From Hoeflea sp. (GTDB lineage: Bacteria; Pseudomonadota; Alphaproteobacteria; Rhizobiales; Rhizobiaceae), in contig PANK01000015.1 in the NCBI GenBank assembly GCA_002707605.1, positions 205,989-268,827 on the forward strand: a DNA stretch of 62,839 nucleotides. Direction: 5' to 3'. The notes beneath the pieces are model-generated. The model was not told the origin of the DNA, did not search any database, and was given only the letters and a program-made list of their open reading frames with translations. Position numbers and translations under genes: made by a program. Shown in pieces: positions 41,522 through 50,835 of the stretch. The number at the start of each line of letters is the position of its first letter. Position 1 is the stretch's first letter.

Positions 41522-41665
41522 TTGGCGATCGGGACAGTGACCGAGCCAGGTCCAAGGTTGAAGCCGAACGAGTAAGGCCATGACCGTCTAGTTCACTCTG
41601 CTGGCGACGGATAGCCGATAGCAGGGTGGTCGTGGGTTCGAATCCCTACCTGACCTGATCGCCAA
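41522..41665 (+). ncRNA. Structured tRNA-like element next to the tRNA
   Basis: TTGGCGATC (41522-41530) pairs with GATCGCCAA (41657-41665), CAGGTC (41547-41552) with GACCTG (41652-41657), and the interior has GTGGGTTCGAATCCCTAC, a T-arm-like loop. CTGCT/AGCAG and GGC/GCC form an inner hairpin. The 3' end reads GCCAACCA. At about 146 nt it is too long for a standard tRNA, so it is a degraded tRNA or an undescribed RNA. Confidence 0.4.
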
Positions 41666-41689
41666 CCAATTCGCGGGAAATCGCAACGA

Positions 41690-41790
41690 AATTGGCGGGC
41701 CGACCTGAAAAGCAGGGTCGGGTAAGTCACCTGCAGTAGCCATGGGCCTAGCGTTCTCGCTGAAAGCCTGACCTCGAAACCTCGCCAATT
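41690..41790. repeat. Second nested inverted repeat
   Basis: AATTGGCG (41690-41697) pairs with CGCCAATT (41783-41790). Inside it, CCGACCTG/CAGGGTCGG forms a hairpin. The outer arms resemble those of the preceding element. Confidence 0.4.
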
Positions 41791-41983
41791 GAATACCTGG
41801 AGCGCGCTCACCGACAGGCGCGTTGAAAACGGAGTGGCTGCAGCGGTGAGGCGGCCCTCCAATCATTCAAGGTTGTATCAGCCGTCCGGTTTGTGCCGAA
41901 ATTTGCGGGTTTATACCAACCAAAGATGGAATTTCGGTCCCTTGGGCATCAAAACCTTTCGCCGCTGGCGACCCGCACGGATC

Positions 41984-42403
41984 ATGGAGACGCCGCATAC
42001 GAAGCGCAGCCATGAAAAGCGGCGTGGTTCCGCCCGTGAGCGTGGCTACGATCGCGATTGGGAGCGGGTAGCGGCGGAATATCTGAAATCAGTCAACCAT
42101 CTCTGCGAGGAGCACCTGAGGCGCGGTTACCTGGAGCCGGCCGAGCTCGTCGACCACGTCGAGCCATTGCGTGATCGACCGAAACGCAGGCTTGACCCGA
42201 CCAACCTCGATGCCTTGTGCCGCCAGTGTCACGACGGGTGGAAGCGGCGCCTTGAAGCGTATGCGAGACGTATGAACCAGATCCCGCTTCTCCCAATGTG
42301 GGTGAAGCACCCGGATACACGGCCGGCGCATTTTCAAATCCGCTGCGATGGGCCCCTCAGAGAAGCGGACCGATGCGAAACAAGCGAGCCGAGGACGAGA
42401 TAG
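41984..42403 (+). CDS. HNH endonuclease
   Basis: A 139-aa protein from ATG 41984. ELVDHVEPLRD (His, Asp) and the Cys pair in LDALCRQCHDGWKRR are the HNH/treble-clef signature, with CEEH upstream. Such proteins sit just before terminase genes in many HK97-type phages and support DNA cleavage by terminase. Confidence 0.88.
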   Translation: METPHTKRSHEKRRGSARERGYDRDWERVAAEYLKSVNHLCEEHLRRGYLEPAELVDHVEPLRDRPKRRLDPTNLDALCRQCHDGWKRRLEAYARRMNQIPLLPMWVKHPDTRPAHFQIRCDGPLREADRCETSEPRTR

Positions 42404-42798
42404 ACGACGAGGTCGACACCTTCGAGCCAGAACAGACGGCCGGAGAAGTTGTCACCTTGCCGAATTACTCGGCGATACCCGAGCCGACGATCCCGCTCGA
42501 TCCGGGAGGGCGCAATGTCTACGACACCTGGTGCCGCAACCTGATCGAGATCGGCCAGTTGACGGCAATCTCCGTCGCCTACGTCGAATCGCTGGCCCTG
42601 GCGACGGATGAAATCGCCACTGCCAAGAGAAAAGAACGCAGCCTCCGCGGCCCCATGGAAATGAGGCGCAGCGCGACGCTTAAGCTGGAGCGCTACATTG
42701 GCAACAAGACAGTCGAAGGGCCGGGCCGGGGCGAAAACCCCTTCTCTGCTTTCGGCTTCGCGAAAAGAGCTCGACAGCGGCGTCACCCTCACGATTGA
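42373..42798 (+). CDS. Terminase small subunit
   Basis: A 141-aa protein from ATG 42373. It is helical in the middle (EIGQLTAISVAYVESLALAT) and basic at the end (FSAFGFAKRARQRR), in line with P27-type small terminases that recognise packaging sites. The 3' 101 nt overlap the large subunit in another frame. Confidence 0.8.
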   Translation: MRNKRAEDEIDDEVDTFEPEQTAGEVVTLPNYSAIPEPTIPLDPGGRNVYDTWCRNLIEIGQLTAISVAYVESLALATDEIATAKRKERSLRGPMEMRRSATLKLERYIGNKTVEGPGRGENPFSAFGFAKRARQRRHPHD

Positions 42799-44524
42799 GG
42801 GCGGAAAGTACGCCGACTATGTCAGGATCGGTGTTTTGTATGCCGAACTGGTCGTCGACGAGAAGATCCCGGCGTGCCGCCTGATCATCCTCGCATGTCA
42901 GCGGTTTCTCGACATGCGGCGGATGGCGGCCGAGACCGGTAACGAGTTCTACTGGTCCGATGAGCACGCGATCGAGGTTTGTGCGTTCATCGAGCAATTG
43001 CCGCACGTCAAAGGCGTGCTGGCAAAGCAGAAGATCCGGCTCGAGCCGTGGCAAATCTGGATCCTGATCGCGATCTACGGCTTCCGATGGGCGGATACCG
43101 GTGATCGCGTGGTCACGATCGCCCAGCTCGAGATCACCCGAAAGAGCGGAAAGTCGCTGCTGGCGGCCGGTATCGCACATTATGAACTCGGGCCTAACGC
43201 GCATATCGGCGATGACCTGTACATCATCGCGCCGACGGCGGCACTAGCGCTCAAGGTGCTCGAGCCGATGAAGAAGATGGTCGAGTTTACCCCGACCTTG
43301 AAGGAGCACTACGCGGTAACGGACGTGAGCGACCGGATCACGTTCCATGAGACCGACAGTTACGCGATGATCCTGCCGGCGTCCGGCAAGAAGCAGGATG
43401 GCCACGACCCGAAAGTCGTCATCGCGGACGAGTTCCACTCGCTGCCGGCGTCGATCTTCAACGTGATGAAGTCGGCGCAGGGCGCGCGACCGGAATCGCT
43501 GTTCCTCGAGATCGGCTCGGCTGGCTACAACGCCTTCGGTGTCGGCTGGGACGAGCGCAACATGGCGATCGAAGTCCTGGAGGGTAAGCGCACCCGCTGG
43601 GAGCTCTTCGCCGCGATCTTCACGATCGACCAAGAGGATTTCGGCAACTGGCGCTCGGACATCGTGCTTCAGAAGGCAAACCCGAACGCCGGCATCTCCT
43701 TGCCGCTTCGCAAACTGCGGCAGGAAGTCGATGAGATTTTCACAAGCCCGCGGAACAAGAACGAAACGCTCCGCACCAGGTTCAACGTCTGGGGCCTTGG
43801 TGAGGGCAAGCTCATCTCCCGCGACCAGTGGGACGCTTGCCTCGATAAAGACCTCACTCGGCGCCTGTTCAAGGGCTGCCGGGCGTGGGCTGGGGTAGAC
43901 TTGGCAAGTCGAAACGACATGATCTGCTACGTCATTTTGGTCGAGATGGGAGAGGATATCGTGCCATTTGCGCGGTATTACGTCCCTGAGAGCGGGCCGT
44001 GGATCGAGGATGAAGAGGTAACCGCTCTCTACATGCACTGGAGTAGCGAGGGTTACCTCACTTTTACCCCGGGTAGTTACCACAAGTACAATTCTCTACT
44101 CGCCGATCTTGAGGCCGACCTGGAGTATTTCGACGTAGAGATGATCGCGGTCGACGATCGGGAAGCCAACGCGGTAATGGCGGTTCTCGAAGGGAAGGGT
44201 CACCCGGTTGTGGCTTTCCGGAAAAACGCCACGAACTTTTCCGAGCCGACCAAGGACATCATCGCGCGCACCACGGGTCGCGTGAAGGGGTTGAGGCACG
44301 ACGGAAACCCGATCCTCGCCTGGAACGTCGAAAACACGATTGGCGGTTACAATACGGCGGATCTGGTTCTCCCGAAGAAGATCGCGCCGAACTCGAACAT
44401 GAAAATCGATGGCTTCGACGCCGCGGTTCAGGCCAACGCCTGCCGCTTGCAGCTCGTCGAATTCAAGGACGAAAAGCGCAAACCGAACCCGATGGCAGAA
44501 CGTGGCGTCAGGGTCATGGAGTAG
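42698..44524 (+). CDS. Terminase large subunit
   Basis: A 608-aa protein with a TTG start at 42698 (GGAG 9 nt upstream). The ATPase Walker A-like EITRKSGKSLLAAG (about residues 141-154), Walker B VVIADEFHS, and nuclease acids in WAGVDLAS and AVDDREA are all present. It cuts and pumps DNA into proheads. Confidence 0.95.
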   Translation: MATRQSKGRAGAKTPSLLSASRKELDSGVTLTIEGGKYADYVRIGVLYAELVVDEKIPACRLIILACQRFLDMRRMAAETGNEFYWSDEHAIEVCAFIEQLPHVKGVLAKQKIRLEPWQIWILIAIYGFRWADTGDRVVTIAQLEITRKSGKSLLAAGIAHYELGPNAHIGDDLYIIAPTAALALKVLEPMKKMVEFTPTLKEHYAVTDVSDRITFHETDSYAMILPASGKKQDGHDPKVVIADEFHSLPASIFNVMKSAQGARPESLFLEIGSAGYNAFGVGWDERNMAIEVLEGKRTRWELFAAIFTIDQEDFGNWRSDIVLQKANPNAGISLPLRKLRQEVDEIFTSPRNKNETLRTRFNVWGLGEGKLISRDQWDACLDKDLTRRLFKGCRAWAGVDLASRNDMICYVILVEMGEDIVPFARYYVPESGPWIEDEEVTALYMHWSSEGYLTFTPGSYHKYNSLLADLEADLEYFDVEMIAVDDREANAVMAVLEGKGHPVVAFRKNATNFSEPTKDIIARTTGRVKGLRHDGNPILAWNVENTIGGYNTADLVLPKKIAPNSNMKIDGFDAAVQANACRLQLVEFKDEKRKPNPMAERGVRVME

Positions 44525-44530
44525 GCCGGA

Positions 44531-45907
44531 ATGTCGGACGAAAAACAGAGTGGTTCGCCGATGAACGCGCGATCGCTGTCGCGGTCGGCCGACGAAGTGT
44601 GGACATTGCAGGAGTACGGTGACCGGCTGTTCTCGATTGGCGGCAGCATCTTCGGTCCCGAGCGCACGATGTTCCGTTTGGCAGTGTCGAACCTCTGCAT
44701 TGAGGTTCTATCGCAGGACGTCGCGAAGACGCCGCTCTATCTCCGGAAGCGCACAAAGTTTGGCTGGGAGATCGTGGCGCCCAAAGCACATCCGGTCGCG
44801 GCTCTGATCAACTCGATGCCGAACCCGTTCCACAACGGCATCTACGACCTGATGCGCGAGACTGTCTCCCACCTGGCGATTTCCAGCGAGGTCTATTTCG
44901 CCGGGAGGCGGACCAATGGTGGGGATCTGCTTGAATTCTGTTCGATCCCGCGCGGTCGTGTCGCCGAGGCGGCGGTCAATATCGAGAACCGCCGCTGGTA
45001 CTACGACATCCAGCCGAGCAGTAATCACGATATGGCGCTGTACGGCTGGGCGCGGGGGCGGCAGCCGGCGGGGACCGTCAGCCATGTCCGCCATCGCTCG
45101 CTGAACGGGAACGAAGCCTTGGCGACGTCAGCGCTTTCGCGAAGCGCGGTATCGCTCCTGGAGACCATGCAGGAATTCCAGTCCGGCTCCTACGGGAACG
45201 GTGGTGTGCCGGTGGTTGCCTTCGGCTTCCCGGATGCGCTGGACGACAAGCAATTTGAGCGCCTCAAGGAAGGGTTCCGTCGGGCGATCAAGAAAGCGCA
45301 GTCGGATGGAACTCCGGTCATCCTCGAGGGCGCCGACGGTGAGGTGCCTCAGGTCCACAAACTGTCGCAGTCGGCGACGGACGCGGATTTCATCAAGTCC
45401 AATCTGAGCGCGGCGATGGACGTGATCAGGTTCTTCCGCGTGCCGCCGCACAAGGTCTACCTGATGGATTCCATCAAGTACGACAACATGGATTCAGCGG
45501 AACGCCTCTACGTCGACGATACTCTTCGGAGTTACTTCAACGACATCGTCGAGGGTCTGAACCGCGTGCTCCTGACCGAAGAAGAGCGGAAGCAATATTC
45601 GCTCTGGTTTGACACCGATCAGGCCTACGCGATGAACCCGAAAGAGCGGCAGCTCATCGTCGAGAGCCGCTGGAAGAACGGGATGATCGAATTCGACGAG
45701 ATGCGCCGGAAGATCGGCGAGAACTCGATCGGCGGCGATGCTGGCCGGGTGCGGATGATTTCCGGGAACTTCGTTCTCGTGGACCCCGGCAACGAAGTCA
45801 TCATGCGTGCCGGCGGGAACACGCCGGGCGGCGAGGATCCGGCCGACAAAACGGACGACAAAGACAGCGACAAGGGGCTCCGCCTCGTCGCAAGCCGAGA
45901 GGAGTAG
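44531..45907 (+). CDS. Portal protein, HK97 family
   Basis: A 458-aa protein matching the typical size. VSHLAISSEVYFAG and IRFFRVPPHKVYLMDS are common portal segments. The C-terminus is acidic/Ser-rich. It forms the dodecameric DNA channel at the capsid vertex. It follows the terminase by 6 nt. Confidence 0.93.
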   Translation: MSDEKQSGSPMNARSLSRSADEVWTLQEYGDRLFSIGGSIFGPERTMFRLAVSNLCIEVLSQDVAKTPLYLRKRTKFGWEIVAPKAHPVAALINSMPNPFHNGIYDLMRETVSHLAISSEVYFAGRRTNGGDLLEFCSIPRGRVAEAAVNIENRRWYYDIQPSSNHDMALYGWARGRQPAGTVSHVRHRSLNGNEALATSALSRSAVSLLETMQEFQSGSYGNGGVPVVAFGFPDALDDKQFERLKEGFRRAIKKAQSDGTPVILEGADGEVPQVHKLSQSATDADFIKSNLSAAMDVIRFFRVPPHKVYLMDSIKYDNMDSAERLYVDDTLRSYFNDIVEGLNRVLLTEEERKQYSLWFDTDQAYAMNPKERQLIVESRWKNGMIEFDEMRRKIGENSIGGDAGRVRMISGNFVLVDPGNEVIMRAGGNTPGGEDPADKTDDKDSDKGLRLVASREE

Positions 45908-45910
45908 GAT

Positions 45911-46990
45911 ATGCCGGTTAAGAAGGAAGTCAGCCTCGACGAGGTGCTCGAGTCCCGCAAGGATTTCTCCGACGGCGACGGCGGCATTTACAAGGCGCAT
46001 ATCTCCCCGCGTTCCTGGAATGACGAAGAGCGGTCCGCCGTCTTCATCATGAGCGCCGAGACGGAAGACCGTTATCGCGACGTCGTGGTGCAGGCCGGCA
46101 TCGACAGCTCTCATTTCGAGAAGAACCCGGTGGCACTGTTCGGTCATCGCTCCTGGGATATGCCGATCGGCACCTGGTCGGATCTGCGCATGGTGAAGGC
46201 ATCGCCGCGCCGGACCGAGGGAAAGCTGACGTTCACCGAAGCGGGCGTCGACGAGATGGCGGACCGGACCGCCAAAAACGTCAAGGTGGGCGTGCTCAAG
46301 GCCTGCTCGATCGGGTTTCGCCCGCGGATGGTCGAGAAGATCCTCGACGACGAGGGCAACTGGACCTGGGGCTACAAGTTCAACGACACCGAGCTGTTCG
46401 AGTGCTCGGTCGTGACGATCCCGGCGGTCCGCGAGGCCCTGATCAAGGGCACTGCAAACGGCGACAAGGTTTCCGACATCATCGACCCGGTGATGATTGA
46501 AGATTTCCTGGAGACCGTGCGCGCCAATCCGGCGGTTTCGAAGATGGTCGATCGCGAGCTCTATGAATCGGTGCTCCGTGAGGTGACCGGCAACAAGACC
46601 TTTGGCAATGTCGGCACGATTTCAGTCAACGCCGAACGGCCCGAATGGCTTGACGAGCTCAAGGACGTTGCGGATCGCATTGAGCGTGCGACCGGTGGAT
46701 CTTCCTCCGATCAGGAGGAGGAGAGTGAAGATCAGATCGATCCCATCCAGAAGGAAACCTTCGACGCGGTCGAGCGCGCACTTTCCGAGGTCGAGCCGAA
46801 GCTCGAAGAGCTCGGTGATGAGGATGAGGAGCGCAAGTCGGCGCTGTCCGGCCTGTTCTCGCGTGTCCGGTCGATCTTCACCACGGAGAAGAACGAGGAA
46901 GAGCAGAAGCCCGTCCTCGCCAGCGAGGAGCAAAAGGCGGCCCTGAAAGCCCGCCTGGAAGCCCTCAATCTGGACAAAACCGCCGCCTGA
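45911..46990 (+). CDS. HK97-type prohead protease, possibly fused to scaffold
   Basis: A 359-aa protein. His in VALFGHRSWDMPIG and Ser in KACSIGFRP are the catalytic pair. The domain ends at about residue 190. The rest is acidic, coiled-coil-like, ending in EEQKAALKARLEALNLDK, a tail resembling a scaffold domain. It trims capsid proteins in maturing proheads. Confidence 0.9.
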   Translation: MPVKKEVSLDEVLESRKDFSDGDGGIYKAHISPRSWNDEERSAVFIMSAETEDRYRDVVVQAGIDSSHFEKNPVALFGHRSWDMPIGTWSDLRMVKASPRRTEGKLTFTEAGVDEMADRTAKNVKVGVLKACSIGFRPRMVEKILDDEGNWTWGYKFNDTELFECSVVTIPAVREALIKGTANGDKVSDIIDPVMIEDFLETVRANPAVSKMVDRELYESVLREVTGNKTFGNVGTISVNAERPEWLDELKDVADRIERATGGSSSDQEEESEDQIDPIQKETFDAVERALSEVEPKLEELGDEDEERKSALSGLFSRVRSIFTTEKNEEEQKPVLASEEQKAALKARLEALNLDKTAA

Positions 46991-47027
46991 CGACGGTTTC
47001 ACAGATGGTTCCGCAAGGAACCTGCAG

Positions 47028-47055
47028 CCCGCCCGAACAGTGGCGGGTTTTTTTT
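47028..47055 (+). terminator. Strong intrinsic terminator between protease and capsid genes
   Basis: CCCGCC/GGCGGG with an 8-nt loop, then eight T. It is 38 bp after the protease stop and 23 bp before the capsid ATG. Confidence 0.8.
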
Positions 47056-47077
47056 GCTCAAACAACAGGAGAAACAG

Positions 47078-48397
47078 ATGCTTGAGCAGCTCAAGAAGGC
47101 CCTTGCGGAAAAGGTCAAGGGGTTGGACGCGCTCGAGACGCGTGCATTCGCGACCGACGCGACCGAAGAGGAAACCAAGGCACTCGAGACCGCATTGAGC
47201 GAGATCGAGGATCTGAAAAAGCAGATCGCCACCGCTGAGACCATCGAAGCTCTTCGGCGTGACGCCGCAGCCCCGGCCGGCGACACGGCCGGCACCACCA
47301 CTCCGGCTTCCGCCAAGAGCGCGACCGAGCCGGCGCAGAAGCTCGGCGCCGTCATGTGCGGCATGATCAAAGCCTACCGCGAAAGCGGTGCGAAGGGCTT
47401 CAAGGCGACCGCGTCCGCGATGAGCGAGCTGGGTCACGAAAGCCTTGCGAACGATCTCGTCGCGGCTAACACCAAGTCGATGAACTCGGTCGACGGTGCG
47501 TCGGGCGGCGTGATGATTCCGGAGACCTTTGCACCGGATGTCATCGGTCTGCTCTACCCGATGTCTTCGTTCATGTCGGGCGATCCGACGGTCCTCCCGA
47601 TGCCGCGCGGCTCCTACCGCCAGGCGAAGGGTGCGTCCGGCGCGACCGCCGCGTACCGGGGTGAAGGTGTCGATATCCAGGTGAGCAATCCGACGCTCAA
47701 GGATATCAACATGACCGCTCACCTCCTGAGCGGCATCGTCCCGCTCACCAACCAGCTCATCAGCTACTCGCTGGGCGCTGCCGAGCGGTTCGCACGCACC
47801 GACCTTGCGATGGCGATGTCGACCAAGATGGACATGGCCGGCTTCCTGGGAACTGGCGTCGACGACGACCCGACTGGCATCATGAATGCAGCGGGCGTCT
47901 ATTCGGTGGCCGCCACCAACTCCACCACCCCCACACAGGCGCAGGTGGACGCGGACGCCCGGAAGCTGCTCAATCGCTTCACGCGCTATCCGATCCTCCG
48001 CCAGAAGCTCGCATGGCGCATGTCCGTCACCACCAAGGGCTACCTTGAGGATATGACGGACGGGAACGGGAACTACATCTACCCCGAGCTCCGCAAGGAG
48101 AGCCCGCGGTGGAAGGGCTATCCGGTCGAAGTCGCCGGCACGTTCCCCGAAAACCTCGGCGCGGGCACCAACGAGACCTATCTCGCCCTGATTTCGTTCG
48201 GCCACGTTCTGGTCGGTGATGCGAAGGGACTGGAGTTCGCCATTTCGGACCAGGCATCCATCAAGGTCGGCAACGACATGGTTTCGATGTTCTCGACCGA
48301 TCAGACGGCGATCCGCGCCACGATGGAGCACGACTTCACCACTCGCTACTACGAGGCCGTCGCCTACCTTACCGGCGTGAAGTGGGGCAACGCCTGA
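47078..48397 (+). CDS. Major capsid protein, HK97 fold
   Basis: A 439-aa protein. AGGAGAAACAG precedes ATG 47078. The N-terminal about 105 residues are coiled-coil (delta-domain-like) and probably removed by the protease. The rest (DGASGGVMIPETFAPDVIGL, ISFGHVLVGD, DQASIKVGNDMV) matches HK97 capsids. Confidence 0.95.
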   Translation: MLEQLKKALAEKVKGLDALETRAFATDATEEETKALETALSEIEDLKKQIATAETIEALRRDAAAPAGDTAGTTTPASAKSATEPAQKLGAVMCGMIKAYRESGAKGFKATASAMSELGHESLANDLVAANTKSMNSVDGASGGVMIPETFAPDVIGLLYPMSSFMSGDPTVLPMPRGSYRQAKGASGATAAYRGEGVDIQVSNPTLKDINMTAHLLSGIVPLTNQLISYSLGAAERFARTDLAMAMSTKMDMAGFLGTGVDDDPTGIMNAAGVYSVAATNSTTPTQAQVDADARKLLNRFTRYPILRQKLAWRMSVTTKGYLEDMTDGNGNYIYPELRKESPRWKGYPVEVAGTFPENLGAGTNETYLALISFGHVLVGDAKGLEFAISDQASIKVGNDMVSMFSTDQTAIRATMEHDFTTRYYEAVAYLTGVKWGNA

Positions 48398-48468
48398 TAG
48401 GCGCATGAACCGAAGCTAATCGGTGGCGCTAAACGGGCGCCATCGACCCTCAAACCCGGAGAAAACCA

Positions 48469-48852
48469 ATGAATCTCAAGGTCAATGGCCGCGGTCTGGT
48501 CGTGATGAAAGTCCTTCGCGCGTTCGGCGTCTACAAGGGGGGCCAGATCGCCGGCTTCGAGCCGCCTGCCGCAAAGACGCTCCTCGAGAAGGGGTACGCC
48601 GAGCTCTACGGCGAATCCGCCCCCACCGAGGCCGATAAGTCGGCAGTCGAAAAGAAGCCGGAGGGCGGGGACAAGTTCTTCGTCATCGCCACCGCAGAAG
48701 GCACGGTCTCGATCCCCGAGAACTGGACCAAAGAGCACCACAACAAGCGGATCGCCTGGGCGAAGGAAATCAAGCCGGATGCCGAGTCTCTCAACTCGGA
48801 GGGCGCCAACCAGATCATCGCGGAAGCGGTGAAGGACCAGGAAGCGGCCTGA
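48469..48852 (+). CDS. Hypothetical head protein
   Basis: A 127-aa acidic protein with a good RBS (GGAGAAAACC). A short beta-rich start (MNLKVNGRGLVVMKVLRAFG), then IPENWTKEHHNKRIAWAKEI. Placement after the capsid gene suggests a head accessory, but no family was recognised. Confidence 0.65.
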   Translation: MNLKVNGRGLVVMKVLRAFGVYKGGQIAGFEPPAAKTLLEKGYAELYGESAPTEADKSAVEKKPEGGDKFFVIATAEGTVSIPENWTKEHHNKRIAWAKEIKPDAESLNSEGANQIIAEAVKDQEAA

Positions 48853-48895
48853 GCGATCAGGCCCACCTTCCATTAACGCAAAAGGAGAAGCGACG

Positions 48896-49381
48896 ATGAA
48901 TCGCGCAGACATCCACAACGGCGGTTTTCGCTGCCGATCCGCATTCGGCGATAGCATCGCCGCAACCGCCGGCGGCGCCGGTGATGCCACCGAAGCGAAT
49001 GGCAATTGGGTCAGTCGCGACGATGCGACCTCCGGCATGGCTGTTTCGGCGAAGCTGATCATCGCATATGCCGCCACCCTGGCGGAGGATGAGACGCTGT
49101 CGATCGACGTCAACATCCAGGACGCATCCAATTCCGGCGGAACCGGAGCGGCCGACTACGGCGCCGCCTATGAGGCCACCGATGTTGCGACCGGCGGCAC
49201 CGGCGGCACCACCGAAGAGGGCACGATCGAGCTGGACTTCGATCTCTCCTCGGCGAACGAGTTCGTGCGCAGTCAGGTCACGCCCGATCTCAGTGCGGCA
49301 GATACCGACACGGCAACCCTGACCGCGACCTGGGTCTTCTTCGGCGCTCCCCAGCAGCCGATGAGTAAATCGGTCATCTGA
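48896..49381 (+). CDS. Putative head decoration protein
   Basis: A 161-aa Gly/Thr/Ala-rich, beta-strand-rich protein with AAGGAGAAGCGACG before the ATG. Gly repeats (VATGGTGGTTEEG) and position support a capsid decoration/cement role. Not assigned to a family. Confidence 0.65.
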   Translation: MNRADIHNGGFRCRSAFGDSIAATAGGAGDATEANGNWVSRDDATSGMAVSAKLIIAYAATLAEDETLSIDVNIQDASNSGGTGAADYGAAYEATDVATGGTGGTTEEGTIELDFDLSSANEFVRSQVTPDLSAADTDTATLTATWVFFGAPQQPMSKSVI

Positions 49382-49489
49382 TGCCCGAGCGCAAAGCTCC
49401 CTGCGGCGCCGAACGCGCCGTGGGGAATTACCCAAATCGGGCCATCGGCGCATCCGAGCGAGATGGCCCTGAGCGAGTGGTGCGGGTGA

Positions 49490-50077
49490 ATGGACCTGAA
49501 AATCCTCGAGAGATCGGACACCCGATGCGTCGAAAAGGGCCTGGTGAAGGAAAACTCCCGGGTTCGCCACGCAAGTGAAGACGCTCTGATTGATCAGGCG
49601 ATCGAAGCTGCGGAGGAGTATGCGGAAGGTTTCATGAACCGACCGATCATGCTCACGAAATTTCAGTTGAGGGTGGCGCGCGTGCTGCCGGAAATCACGC
49701 TGCCGCGGCCGCCTCTGGTCGAACTGGTGTCGCTTGCGTACACGCCGAAAGGCGATGCGTCCGTAGAGGTCGATTTGAGCTCCGTCACTGAGCGGGAAGT
49801 CGACATGCTTTCTACCGTGACCGTCGCAGATCTATCGGCGACGAGCGGCGACATGACGGTCGTCTATACCGCCGGCCATGAAGAGGCCAGCGATGTTCCC
49901 TCGACGATCGTGCGTGCGGTGCTGCTTCTGGCGAGCCACTTCTACAAGAACCGCGAGGCTACCTTCATCGATTCCCGCGTTATGAACGTGGAGAAGAAGA
50001 TCCCTTACGGCGTTCGCGACCTGCTGATCAGGCATCGCATCCCGAATGCCGATTCGATGATCAACGGGGGCTACTGA
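49490..50077 (+). CDS. Head-tail connector (gp6-like adaptor)
   Basis: A 195-aa protein from ATG 49490. LIDQAIEAAEEYAEGFMNRP then a beta segment, and LLLASHFYKNREATF, are the gp6-like/DNA-packaging adaptor pattern that binds the portal. It overlaps the next gene start by one base. Confidence 0.8.
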   Translation: MDLKILERSDTRCVEKGLVKENSRVRHASEDALIDQAIEAAEEYAEGFMNRPIMLTKFQLRVARVLPEITLPRPPLVELVSLAYTPKGDASVEVDLSSVTEREVDMLSTVTVADLSATSGDMTVVYTAGHEEASDVPSTIVRAVLLLASHFYKNREATFIDSRVMNVEKKIPYGVRDLLIRHRIPNADSMINGGY

Positions 50078-50460
50078 TGCCAGCCAGTCCCATGCGGCGT
50101 ACAAAGCTCGTGGCGTTCAGAAAGCGGACGCAGACGCGAGGCGGCGAGTTCGACGATTACGTCTGGGCGAATGTCTCGGAAGCGTGGGTCTCGATCAGCC
50201 CGGATCGCGGTCGAGAAGCTCTGTCCGCCGGCGAAACTCTGGCGAGCGTCGTCTACAGCGTGCGCGGTGACTATCTCGATCTCGAGAAGGTGACCGAAGA
50301 CATGCTCATGATCTTCAATCCTGAGCACTCCTACGAGGGTGCCATGCCTGGCAACACAGTGGTCTACGAGATCAAGGCTGTGATGCCGGATGAAGAGTTC
50401 AATGAGGACATCCTTCTCAAGGTCATCCGAAGCAACCGGCCGTTGGCCAATATCAAGTAG
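50077..50460 (+). CDS. Head closure protein (head-tail adaptor)
   Basis: A 127-aa protein. FRKRTQTRGGEFDDYVWANV and WVSISPDRGREALSAGE are typical of the SPP1 gp16/HK97 gp7-like family that closes the connector after packaging. Confidence 0.8.
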   Translation: MPASPMRRTKLVAFRKRTQTRGGEFDDYVWANVSEAWVSISPDRGREALSAGETLASVVYSVRGDYLDLEKVTEDMLMIFNPEHSYEGAMPGNTVVYEIKAVMPDEEFNEDILLKVIRSNRPLANIK

Positions 50461-50469
50461 GAGAAGAAA

Positions 50470-50829
50470 ATGGCTACGATCAATTCGATCAAGCCCACGC
50501 CGGCAGGCGCGGTTGCTGCATTCACCCCCAGCACACCCGCAGGTGACGTCGTGCCGTATCTCGGTGGCGATCTCATTCTCGAGTTCGTGAACGGTCATAC
50601 ATCGGCCGTCACCGTAAATATCGTGCCCACCAAGCCGACCACCAATGTCTCTGGCGTGGGGCCAGTCAACGTGCCGACGCGGTCGCTGGCGCTCGGCCAG
50701 AATCAGCACGGCATCATCGCATTTTCGGAAGACGAGATCGGTGCCTATCTCAATACGTCGCGCCGAGTGCCGATCACGTACACCAGCGGCAACGTGGCAC
50801 TTCTCGCCCGGGCGATCACTCGGCTGTAA
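50470..50829 (+). CDS. Hypothetical structural protein
   Basis: A 119-aa Pro/Thr-rich beta-sandwich-like protein (PYLGGDLILEFVNGHTSAVT). A head or tail minor component by position. No family was recognised. Confidence 0.65.
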   Translation: MATINSIKPTPAGAVAAFTPSTPAGDVVPYLGGDLILEFVNGHTSAVTVNIVPTKPTTNVSGVGPVNVPTRSLALGQNQHGIIAFSEDEIGAYLNTSRRVPITYTSGNVALLARAITRL

Positions 50830-50835
50830 TGCTCA

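Noticed and set aside
41588-41866. Minus-strand frames ending in RDSNPRP/RTHDHPAIG-like residues
   Set aside because: This peptide pattern is a common translation artefact of tRNA T-arms; used instead as a hint for the tRNA-like element.
46622-48406. 594-codon minus-strand frame over protease and capsid genes
   Set aside because: Antisense to two well-supported structural genes; low-complexity Arg/Gly/Val composition.
49381-49578. 65-aa plus-strand frame right after the decoration gene
   Set aside because: Starts directly at the stop but overlaps the connector gene by 89 bp, and the composition is out-of-frame Arg/Pro/Gly.
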